Shown here one piece after another: positions 1 to 5,574 of a stretch of 5,574 bases of DNA. The number at the start of each line of letters is the position of its first letter. The first letter of the stretch is position 1. The position numbers were made by a program, and so were the translations under genes. Source of the stretch: an uncultured Novosphingobium sp. (lineage in GTDB: Bacteria; Pseudomonadota; Alphaproteobacteria; Sphingomonadales; Sphingomonadaceae); assembly GCA_938005655.1 (NCBI GenBank), contig CALLNA010000225.1:1-5574 (forward strand), written 5' to 3'. Under the pieces are notes generated by a model, which saw only the letters and a program-made list of their open reading frames with translations, searched no databases and was not told where the DNA came from.

Positions 1-1063
1 GGATGATCTCCAGGTGGAGCAGGCCGAGGAAGCCACAGCGGAAGCCGAAGCCGAGGGCGGCGCTGGACTCCATCTCGAAGGAGAAGGAGGCGTCGTTGAG
101 GCGCAGCTTGGCGATGGATTCGCGCAGCTTCTCGAAGTCGGCGGCGTCGACCGGGAACAGGCCGCAGAAGACCACCGGCTGGACTTCCTTGAAGCCGGGC
201 AGCGGCTCGGTGGCGCCGCCCTTGACGCTGGTGATGGTGTCGCCGACCTTGGCCTGGGCGACCTCCTTGATCTGGGCGGTGATGAAGCCGATCTCGCCGG
301 GGCCCAGCTCGTCGAGCTGCTCGATCTTGGGGCGCATGCAGCCGACGCGGTCGATCAGGTGCTCGGTGCCGCCGGCCATGAACTTGACGTTCAGGCCCTT
401 CCTGACGACGCCGTCGATGACGCGGACGAGGATGACGACGCCGAGGTAGGGGTCGTACCAGGAATCGACCAGCATCGCCTTGAGCGGGGCCTGGCGGTCG
501 CCCTTGGGCGGGGGGATGCGGCGCACGACGGCCTCCAGCACTTCCCTAATGCCGATGCCGGACTTGGCCGAGGTGAGGACGGCGTCGCTGGCGTCGAGGC
601 CGATGACCTCCTCGATCTCGGCCTTGACCTTCTCTGGCTCGGCGGCGGGGAGGTCGATCTTGTTGATGACGGGCACGATCTCGTGGTCGTGCTCGATCGA
701 CTGGTAGACGTTGGCCAGCGTCTGGGCCTCGACCCCCTGCGCCGCGTCGACCACCAGCAGCGCCCCCTCGCAGGCGGCAAGGCTGCGGCTGACCTCATAG
801 GCGAAGTCGACGTGACCGGGGGTGTCCATCAGGTTGAGCTGATAGGTCTCGCCGTCCTCGGCGGTGTAGGACAGGCGCACGGTCTGGGCCTTGATGGTGA
901 TCCCGCGCTCGCGCTCGATGTCCATGTTATCAAGCACTTGCGCGCTCATCTCGCGCTCGGAGAGGCCGCCGGTGAACTGGATCAGCCGATCGGCCAGGGT
1001 GCTCTTGCCATGGTCGATATGGGCGATGATCGAGAAATTGCGGATCTTGGCGAGTTCGGTCAT
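1..1063 (-). CDS. lepA: Elongation factor 4 (LepA) GTPase, N-terminal part, cut by window edge
   Basis: LepA/EF4 is a ribosome-associated translational GTPase related to EF-G. It acts in the cytoplasm on elongating or assembling ribosomes. The frame was read directly: ATG at 1063-1061, then 354 uninterrupted codons to the left edge, against about 600 residues in the usual family member, so the C-terminal part is missing. The GTPase motifs are all present: G1 AHIDHGKS at residues 14-21, the switch I RGITI at 53-57, G3 DTPGH at 80-84, G4 NKID at 134-137 and G5 SAK at 165-167. Domain II follows (about 195-285), then the start of the EF-G-like domain III with [16 protein letters not shown] at 338-353. 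The ATG fits the usual LepA N-terminus ([19 protein letters not shown]), but no good Shine-Dalgarno sequence precedes it; a GC hairpin lies there instead. It starts 40 bases after the stop of the c-di-GMP gene upstream. Identification is very secure. Confidence 0.98.
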   Translation of the reverse strand, partial: MTELAKIRNFSIIAHIDHGKSTLADRLIQFTGGLSEREMSAQVLDNMDIERERGITIKAQTVRLSYTAEDGETYQLNLMDTPGHVDFAYEVSRSLAACEGALLVVDAAQGVEAQTLANVYQSIEHDHEIVPVINKIDLPAAEPEKVKAEIEEVIGLDASDAVLTSAKSGIGIREVLEAVVRRIPPPKGDRQAPLKAMLVDSWYDPYLGVVILVRVIDGVVRKGLNVKFMAGGTEHLIDRVGCMRPKIEQLDELGPGEIGFITAQIKEVAQAKVGDTITSVKGGATEPLPGFKEVQPVVFCGLFPVDAADFEKLRESIAKLRLNDASFSFEMESSAALGFGFRCGFLGLLHLEII

Positions 1064-1064
1064 C

Positions 1065-1084
1065 GCGCGCCGTTAGCAGCGCGC
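1065..1084 (-). promoter_or_regulatory. GC hairpin immediately upstream of the lepA start codon
   Basis: Two GCGCGC arms (1065-1070 and 1079-1084) can form a 6-bp all-GC stem around an 8-base loop. The stem ends one base before the lepA ATG, exactly where a ribosome binding site should be, and no purine-rich Shine-Dalgarno sequence is visible there. It could limit lepA initiation or mark coupling to the upstream gene. It is not a classical intrinsic terminator, because no T run follows it. GCGCGC is a common word in DNA this GC-rich, so chance is a real alternative. Confidence 0.3.
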
Positions 1085-1103
1085 CGCCGAACTGTCAGCA
1101 GGC

Positions 1104-3347
1104 TTAGGCGATGGCCCTTTGCCCGACCCGGCCCTGGTCGTCGATATGTGCGAAGCGGGGCAGGCTGAAGCCCGCAGGCCCCTGCCCGGTCAGCGGATAC
1201 TGGCCCGGCGGCAGGGCGGCGAGCGGCATTCCGGCCTGGGCGAGCATGTAGGGCGAGACGCGGTGACGGGTGCAGAGGCCGCCGGCGCCGTCGTCGACCA
1301 GCGGAACCTCGAACTCCAGGCCCTGCATCGTGCCGGCGGTGCGCCGGACGGTCGCGACGGCGAGTTGGCCCTCGCCGAAGTCGACCACGAACTGGGTCCC
1401 CTGCGGCACGTCGATCAGCCCCTCGATCAGCGCGCCGCTCTTGGAGAGGTTGCGCATGGTCGCGTCGTAGCGGTGATCCTCGTGAATCAGCCCGACCTTG
1501 AGCAGCACGGTGCGGCGGTCGGTGCGGTAGCGGTCGGGGCCGGATGGCTCGATCGTCCATTCCCCGTTCTGCATCGCCTCGCGCACCTCCTCGCCGGAGA
1601 CGGGCTTCGAGTAGATGAAGCCCTGGATCGTCTTGATCCCCAGCTCGCGCATCCGGTTGAGCTCGTCGTGCGCCTCGACCCCTTCGGCGGTCGTGTCCAC
1701 CGCCAGGCCCTCGGCCAGGCAGACCACCGACTTGACGATCGCGGCGTTGCGGCTGTTCGGCTCGGTCACGCCCTCGATGAAGCCGCGATCGATCTTGATC
1801 TTGTCGAAGGCCACCTTGCGCAGGTAGCCGAGCGAGGAATAGCCCGTGCCGAAGTCGTCGAGCGCCAGCCTGACGCCGAGCATCTTCAGCGAGTTGAAGG
1901 TCTTGGCCACGTCGGCATCGTCGCCGAGGAAGATGCTCTCGGTCAGCTCCAGCTCGAGCCGCTCGGGCTCCAGCCCCGAATTGGCGAGCGCCTGCGTGAC
2001 CGAGCCGAGGAAGTTGGGATTGCCGAACTGCGTGGTCGAGACGTTGACCGCGACCCGCACGTTGCCCGGCCACTGCGCGGCCTCCTCGCAGGCCTTGCGC
2101 AGCGCCCAGTCGCCATAGGCGGAGATCAGGTTGCATTCCTCGGCGATGGGGACGAACAGCGCCGGGGACACGTCGCCCAGCTCGGGATGCGCCCAGCGCA
2201 GCAGCGCCTCGAAGGCGACGACCTTGTTGTCCGCGCAGGAGACGACCGGCTGGTAGGCCAGCCACATCTGGTCCTTGGGCAGGGCGTCGCGCAGGTCTTC
2301 CTCGATCCGGCGGCGGCGCTCGGCCTCGCGGTGGAGGTCGTTGGCGTAGAAGCGGAACTGGCCGCGCCCGCCGCCCTTGGCGGCATAGAGCGCGAGGTCG
2401 GCGTTGCGGACCAGCTCCTCGCTGCCGATGCCGTCGTAGGGCGCAATCGCGATGCCGACCGAGGCCCCGATCACGCAGCGCGCGCCGTCGACCGAATAGG
2501 GCTGCGAGACCATCGAGATCAGGGTCTTGGCGATCTCGCCCAGGCGGCCGCGGTCGTCGATGTCGGGCAGCATGATCTGGAATTCGTCGCCGCCGAGCCG
2601 GCCGATCTCCGCGCCGGGCTCCTTCATCACCTGCCGCAGCCGCTGCGCGACCTGCTTGAGCAGCTCGTCGCCCGCCTGGTGGCCGAGGGTATCGTTGACC
2701 GCCTTGAAGCGGTCGAGGTCCATCATCAGCAGGGTGCAGGAACGCTTGGCCGCCTGATAGGCCTGGAGCGTCGCGGTCAGGCGCTGCGCCATGCGGTGGC
2801 GGTTGGAGAGGCCGGTCAGCGAATCGTACATCGCCAGGCGGGCGGCGTCCTTCTGGGTGCGGCGGCTGGCGGTGACGTCGCTGCCGTTGCCGCGGAAGCC
2901 GACGAACTCGCCCGCCTCGTCGTATTGCGGGCGACCCGAGATCGACCACCACACTTCCTCGTTATCGCAGGCGGCGCGCACCGACAGCTCGGAGAAGGTC
3001 TTGCGGGTGCTGAGGATCAACGGCAGCGTCCGCTCGACCATGTCGTCCTCGTCGCGTTCGAGGATGAACAGCGAATGGAACGGCTGGCCGAGCGCCTCGG
3101 CATGGGGCCGCTCCAGCTTCTGCGTGACGCAATCGGAGATGTAGGTCACGCGCCCCTGGGCATCGGTCGACCAGAACCAGCCCTGCCCCGAGGCTTCGTA
3201 GTCCTGCAACAGGAGCAGCGCCTGCTGGCGCTCGATGGTCGACTGCGGGCCTTGCCAGGCCTCGTCGCCCGCCCCGCGCGCGAGCAGCCCGCGCAATTTG
3301 CCGATCTTCGAATTCCTGTCCGCCGACACGTCTTGCCCTGTCTGCAA
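1104..3347 (-). CDS. Soluble PAS-GGDEF-EAL-PilZ cyclic di-GMP protein (putative bifunctional cyclase/phosphodiesterase)
   Basis: This 747-residue protein is predicted to make c-di-GMP from GTP (GGDEF), hydrolyse it to pGpG (EAL) and bind it (PilZ). A PAS domain spans about residues 50-160 and begins with a GQGWFW motif at 54-59. The GGDEF domain (about 168-335) has an intact GGDEF at 252-256 and the metal and substrate residues D210, N218 and D227. The inhibitory RxxD is replaced by E243 and A246. The EAL domain (about 345-592) keeps E380 of EAL, N435, the ELTE at 467-470, D497-D498, K518, E555 and Q575, so it should be catalytically competent. A PilZ domain (about 604-684) shows RxxxR at 608-612 and NxSxxG at 633-638, followed by an unassigned tail of about 63 residues. 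No membrane segment or signal peptide is seen, so it is likely cytoplasmic. The longest start is TTG at 3347, after an in-frame TAG further upstream; GTG at 3329 is an alternative with a better ribosome binding site. The stop is TAA at 1106-1104. Confidence 0.95.
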   Translation of the reverse strand: MQTGQDVSADRNSKIGKLRGLLARGAGDEAWQGPQSTIERQQALLLLQDYEASGQGWFWSTDAQGRVTYISDCVTQKLERPHAEALGQPFHSLFILERDEDDMVERTLPLILSTRKTFSELSVRAACDNEEVWWSISGRPQYDEAGEFVGFRGNGSDVTASRRTQKDAARLAMYDSLTGLSNRHRMAQRLTATLQAYQAAKRSCTLLMMDLDRFKAVNDTLGHQAGDELLKQVAQRLRQVMKEPGAEIGRLGGDEFQIMLPDIDDRGRLGEIAKTLISMVSQPYSVDGARCVIGASVGIAIAPYDGIGSEELVRNADLALYAAKGGGRGQFRFYANDLHREAERRRRIEEDLRDALPKDQMWLAYQPVVSCADNKVVAFEALLRWAHPELGDVSPALFVPIAEECNLISAYGDWALRKACEEAAQWPGNVRVAVNVSTTQFGNPNFLGSVTQALANSGLEPERLELELTESIFLGDDADVAKTFNSLKMLGVRLALDDFGTGYSSLGYLRKVAFDKIKIDRGFIEGVTEPNSRNAAIVKSVVCLAEGLAVDTTAEGVEAHDELNRMRELGIKTIQGFIYSKPVSGEEVREAMQNGEWTIEPSGPDRYRTDRRTVLLKVGLIHEDHRYDATMRNLSKSGALIEGLIDVPQGTQFVVDFGEGQLAVATVRRTAGTMQGLEFEVPLVDDGAGGLCTRHRVSPYMLAQAGMPLAALPPGQYPLTGQGPAGFSLPRFAHIDDQGRVGQRAIA
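1814..1879. repeat. Near-identical DNA segment shared by the two EAL domains, copy 1
   Basis: This 66-base stretch matches 3755-3820 with three mismatches by eye, including an uninterrupted identical run of 34 bases at 1846-1879. It encodes the EAL catalytic loop DDFGTGYSSLG and flanking residues on the minus strand. The match also holds at third codon positions, so it exceeds what protein conservation alone demands. It points to common origin by duplication, or to gene conversion between the paralogues. Confidence 0.6.
3336..3339 (-). promoter_or_regulatory. Possible Shine-Dalgarno AGGG supporting the GTG start at 3329
   Basis: On the minus strand AGGG lies six bases before the GTG at 3329-3327, a normal spacing. 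This would remove the first six residues of the longest reading (MQTGQD). The TTG at 3347-3345 has only a weak GAAG (3353-3356) five bases upstream. There is no in-frame ATG near either start. The two choices differ by only 18 bases and do not affect any domain. Confidence 0.4.
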
Positions 3348-3428
3348 AAATGCTTCGCGACAGGTCCTAGGCCCAACATGGTTTCCAAAACGCTAAGCGG
3401 CCTAGGGAATGTTACTAAGAATCGCCGG
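3348..3428. other. 81-base intergenic spacer, AT-richer than the genes
   Basis: This spacer separates the two tandem c-di-GMP genes. It is visibly richer in A and T than the flanking coding DNA and holds an inverted repeat described separately. I looked for sigma-70-like and sigma-54-like promoter boxes on the minus strand and found none convincing. A TTTTT run on the minus strand (3350-3346) runs into the TTG start of the downstream gene and does not directly follow a stem, so it does not make a normal terminator. The spacer is long enough for a promoter of the downstream gene, but co-transcription is equally possible. Confidence 0.6.
3366..3406. repeat. 8-bp perfect inverted repeat (CCTAGGCC / GGCCTAGG) between the two c-di-GMP genes
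   Basis: CCTAGGCC at 3366-3373 and its exact reverse complement GGCCTAGG at 3399-3406 are separated by 25 bases. Each arm contains the palindrome CCTAGG. The arms could be paired half-sites for a DNA-binding regulator acting on the downstream gene, or the base of a hairpin in a read-through transcript. There is no T run directly after the second arm on either strand, so an intrinsic terminator is unlikely. The repeat is seen directly; its function is unknown. Confidence 0.45.
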
Positions 3429-3437
3429 CTAGCCGGC
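3424..3437. repeat. 14-bp perfect palindrome spanning the stop codon of the upstream c-di-GMP gene
   Basis: GCCGGCTAGCCGGC reads identically on both strands and contains the TAG stop (3431-3429) of the membrane-anchored protein. As RNA it could fold only into a short stem with a tiny loop. No T run follows on the minus strand, so it is at best a weak contributor to 3'-end formation. It may be chance in GC-rich DNA. Confidence 0.35.
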
Positions 3438-5574
3438 CCGCATCAGCGCGGGCGACATGCCCTCGCCCGCCATGCTCAGCGGCGGCACGGCGACCGGGGC
3501 CAGCCCCGTCGCCAGGCGCTGCGTCGCCTCGGCCAGGCAGAGCGGCTTCTCGTAGACATAGCCCTGGACATGGCTGCACCCAAGCATCCGGACCAGCGCC
3601 AACTCGCCGGCCGTCTCGACGCCTTCGGCGGTGGTCCCCATACCCAGCGTCCGAGCCAGGCCGACGATCGAGGCGATGATCGCGGCGTTGCGGCTGTCGG
3701 CGGCGGCCGCGCCGCGCAGGTAGCTCTGGTCGATCTTGATGACGTCGAACGAGGCCTGGCGCAGGCAGCCGAGCGAGGAATAGCCAGTGCCGAAGTCGTC
3801 GAGCGCCAGCCTGACGCCGATCCGCCTGAGCGCGGCGACCATCGCCTCGGTCCCCTCGCTGTCATTGAGGAAGACGTTCTCGGTGATCTCGAGCTGGAGC
3901 CGCGCCGGGTCGACCCCGGCCGAGGCCAGAGCGCTGGTGACGATGCCCGGCAGGGCGGGATTGGCGAACTGGAGCGCCGAGACGTTCACCGCGACCCGGA
4001 CCTCCTCGGGCCAAGTCGCCAGGTCGTGGCAGGCGGTGCGCAGCGCCCATTCGCCGATCTGGGCGATGATGCCCGCGTCCTCGGCGATGGGCACGAACCG
4101 CGCCGGGGAGATCGCGCCGCGCGCCGGGTGGTTCCAGCGCAGCAAGGCCTCGAAGCCGACGATCCGCTCGGTCGCGGTCTCGACCACCGGCTGGTAGTAG
4201 AGGGCGAGGCCGCCCTGGGCCACGGCCTCGCGCAGGTCGTGCTCCAGCTGGCGGCGCTCCTCGGCGTCGCTGTGGAGGTCGGCGGCGTAGAAGTGGTGGC
4301 AGCCCTTGCCCGCGTCCTTGGCCGCGTAGAGCGCCATGTCGGCGTTGCGGACCAGGGCCTCGGAGGTCGCGCCGTCCTCCAGCGCGAGGGCGATGCCGAC
4401 CGAGGCGCCGATGACGACCCGCGCGCCCTCGATCGAATAGGGCTCGGACAGGCCGGCGATGATCCGCCGAGCGAGGTCGGCGAGGTCCTGGCGCGGGGCG
4501 CGGCCGGGCAGGATCACCTGGAACTCGTCGCCGCCGAGCCGGCCCACCCTCCCCCGGCTGCCGACCGCGGCGATGAGCCGCTGGGCCACGGCCTTGAGCA
4601 GGGCGTCGCCCGCCGGATGGCCGAGCGTGTCATTGACCTGCTTGAAGCGGTCGAGGTCGATCAGGAACACCGCACAGGCGCGGCGTTCCTGCTGCGGCGC
4701 GGCGAGGATCTTGTCCAGCGTCCGCGACATCTGCAAGCGGTTGGACAGGCCGGTCAGCGAATCGGTGCGCGCGAGGCGGGACGTGTCGTGCAGCGAGCGC
4801 CGCCGCTCGGTCAGGTCGCTGCCCGAGCCGCGGAAGCCGAGGAAGGTGTCGCGGTCGTCATAGACCGGGCGGCCGTTGACCGACCACAGCTTCTCCTCGC
4901 CCGTGGTCGCCGCCCGCACCGCGACCTCCTGGAACGGCGAGCGCGCGGCGAGGTGGAACGAGAGGCTGCACTGGCTGGCGGTCTCCAGGATGAACAGCTC
5001 GGTGAAGGGCCGCCCGAGCAGGTCCTCCGGGCGCCGCCCCAGGACCTCACCGATCAGCGGCGAGACGTAGGAGATCGCGCCGTCCGGGTCGGTCTCCCAG
5101 AACCAGCCCTGCCCGCTGTTCTCGTATTCGGCGAGGAACTCCTCGGCGCGGAACTGGGCGTGCTCGCGCCGGCGGTGATGGGCGGCGGCGGTCTTTTGCT
5201 GACGCGAATAGTAGAAGGCGAGGAACACGCTGGTCGCGAAACCGCAGAGCAGCAGGCCGACCGAGGCGGCCGAGCCTTCGGAAAAGGCGATTCCCGTCCA
5301 CAGGCCGACCTGACAGGCGAGCAGCGACGGCAGGCGGCCGGTCAGCAGGATCGAGGCCGAGACGCCCGCCATCACCGCCACGCCGAGCAGCCGGCTCCAT
5401 TCTGCGAGCGCGGTGCTCTCCACCCAGACGCTGAGCGCGCAGCCGAAGCACAGCAGCGGCAGGGCGACCACGCTCAGCATGATCGCGAAGCGCTCCACCC
5501 CGCCGCGCCCGCCGCTGCGTTCGAGGGCCGCGAACTTCGGGCTGATCGAGGGCAGGATCAGCGCGACGAGCGCC
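3429..5574 (-). CDS. Membrane-anchored PAS-GGDEF-EAL cyclic di-GMP protein (putative bifunctional cyclase/phosphodiesterase), 5' end probably outside window
   Basis: This gene is predicted to make and degrade c-di-GMP at the inner membrane. Residues are numbered from the GTG at 5498-5496, which gives 689 codons to TAG at 3431-3429. Hydrophobic segments at about 4-26, 37-54, 58-73 and 78-98 suggest an N-terminal multi-pass membrane domain of no family I recognise. A PAS domain follows (about 124-230, GQGWFW at 129-134). The GGDEF domain (about 238-405) has GGDEF at 322-326 with D281, N289 and D298; the inhibitory RxxD is absent (G314 and G317 at those places). The EAL domain (about 412-660) keeps E450, N505, the EITE at 537-540, D567-D568, K588, E625 and Q645. 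A tail of about 30 residues ends the protein, with no PilZ. The frame stays open for 25 more codons to the window edge and encodes another hydrophobic stretch (ALVALILPSIS), and the GTG has no clear ribosome binding site. The true start therefore probably lies beyond 5574. Confidence 0.94.
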   Translation of the reverse strand, partial: ALVALILPSISPKFAALERSGGRGGVERFAIMLSVVALPLLCFGCALSVWVESTALAEWSRLLGVAVMAGVSASILLTGRLPSLLACQVGLWTGIAFSEGSAASVGLLLCGFATSVFLAFYYSRQQKTAAAHHRRREHAQFRAEEFLAEYENSGQGWFWETDPDGAISYVSPLIGEVLGRRPEDLLGRPFTELFILETASQCSLSFHLAARSPFQEVAVRAATTGEEKLWSVNGRPVYDDRDTFLGFRGSGSDLTERRRSLHDTSRLARTDSLTGLSNRLQMSRTLDKILAAPQQERRACAVFLIDLDRFKQVNDTLGHPAGDALLKAVAQRLIAAVGSRGRVGRLGGDEFQVILPGRAPRQDLADLARRIIAGLSEPYSIEGARVVIGASVGIALALEDGATSEALVRNADMALYAAKDAGKGCHHFYAADLHSDAEERRQLEHDLREAVAQGGLALYYQPVVETATERIVGFEALLRWNHPARGAISPARFVPIAEDAGIIAQIGEWALRTACHDLATWPEEVRVAVNVSALQFANPALPGIVTSALASAGVDPARLQLEITENVFLNDSEGTEAMVAALRRIGVRLALDDFGTGYSSLGCLRQASFDVIKIDQSYLRGAAAADSRNAAIIASIVGLARTLGMGTTAEGVETAGELALVRMLGCSHVQGYVYEKPLCLAEATQRLATGLAPVAVPPLSMAGEGMSPALMRAG
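3755..3820. repeat. Near-identical DNA segment shared by the two EAL domains, copy 2
   Basis: This is the partner of 1814-1879, in direct orientation with an offset of 1941 bases. It lies in the EAL domain of the membrane-anchored protein and covers the same catalytic loop. Direct repeats of this length could support homologous recombination that would fuse the two genes and delete what lies between. Confidence 0.6.

Noticed and set aside
14..1168. Long plus-strand open frame (384 codons) covering the lepA region
   Set aside because: It is antisense to an unmistakable LepA with all GTPase motifs in the minus frame. Its translation is a low-complexity mix of D, L, G, A and E, typical of the reverse strand of GC-rich coding DNA.
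1060..2952. Minus-strand open frame of 630 codons overlapping the PilZ protein gene
   Set aside because: It is a shifted frame of the PAS-GGDEF-EAL-PilZ gene. Its translation is dominated by R, P, A and G with no domain, while the correct frame shows clear motifs throughout.
3146..3388. Minus-strand frame starting METMLGLGPV in the spacer, as a possible small leader peptide
   Set aside because: It runs out of frame into the PAS gene, has a TTG start without a good ribosome binding site, and has no recognisable features. The TTG/GTG starts in the PAS frame explain the region better.
3366..3406. Inverted repeat as an intrinsic terminator of the upstream gene
   Set aside because: The 25-base loop is long and no T run directly follows the second arm on either strand.
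3348..3428. c-di-GMP riboswitch in the spacer ahead of the PilZ gene
   Set aside because: Eighty-one bases is short for such an aptamer plus its expression platform, and I could not recognise the conserved core or a matching fold.
1846..4197. Two plus-strand frames (1846-2118 and 3787-4197) that begin with the same peptide MPKSSSASLTP
   Set aside because: The resemblance looks like a repeated small gene but is only the antisense of the conserved DDFGTGYSS loop in the two EAL domains.

Overview
The window is high-GC DNA, about two thirds G+C by eye. It has the look of an alphaproteobacterium, most likely a sphingomonad (Sphingomonadales). That placement is an inference from the LepA sequence and the style of the two c-di-GMP proteins, not from a search. 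All real genes lie on the minus strand, so the window reads from right to left in transcription order.

Layout in transcription order. (1) From 5574 (open at the edge) to 3429 is a membrane-anchored PAS-GGDEF-EAL protein whose 5' end is cut off. (2) From 3428 to 3348 is an 81-base, comparatively AT-rich spacer. It carries an 8-bp perfect inverted repeat, and a 14-bp palindrome sits over the preceding stop codon. All three CTAG tetranucleotides of the window lie in or next to this spacer. (3) From 3347 (TTG) or 3329 (GTG) to 1104 is a soluble PAS-GGDEF-EAL-PilZ protein, a close paralogue of the first. (4) From 1103 to 1064 is a 40-base gap with a GC hairpin ending one base before the next start codon. 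(5) From 1063 to 1 is the N-terminal 354 codons of lepA (elongation factor 4), cut by the left edge.

The two upstream genes each carry intact-looking catalytic motifs for both making (GGDEF) and breaking (EAL) cyclic di-GMP. Both lack the usual RxxD product-inhibition site. Only the downstream, soluble copy has a C-terminal PilZ domain, a c-di-GMP receptor module. They look like a tandem duplication that diverged into a membrane-bound sensor and a cytoplasmic sensor with its own c-di-GMP readout. The short same-strand gaps allow transcription of both genes together with lepA, but no promoter or terminator could be assigned with confidence.

No tRNA, rRNA, CRISPR array or mobile element was seen. 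Nothing in the window is clearly a new system. The most unusual points are the all-in-one GGDEF-EAL-PilZ chain beside its membrane-bound paralogue, the dyad-rich spacer between them, and the hairpin over the lepA translation start.
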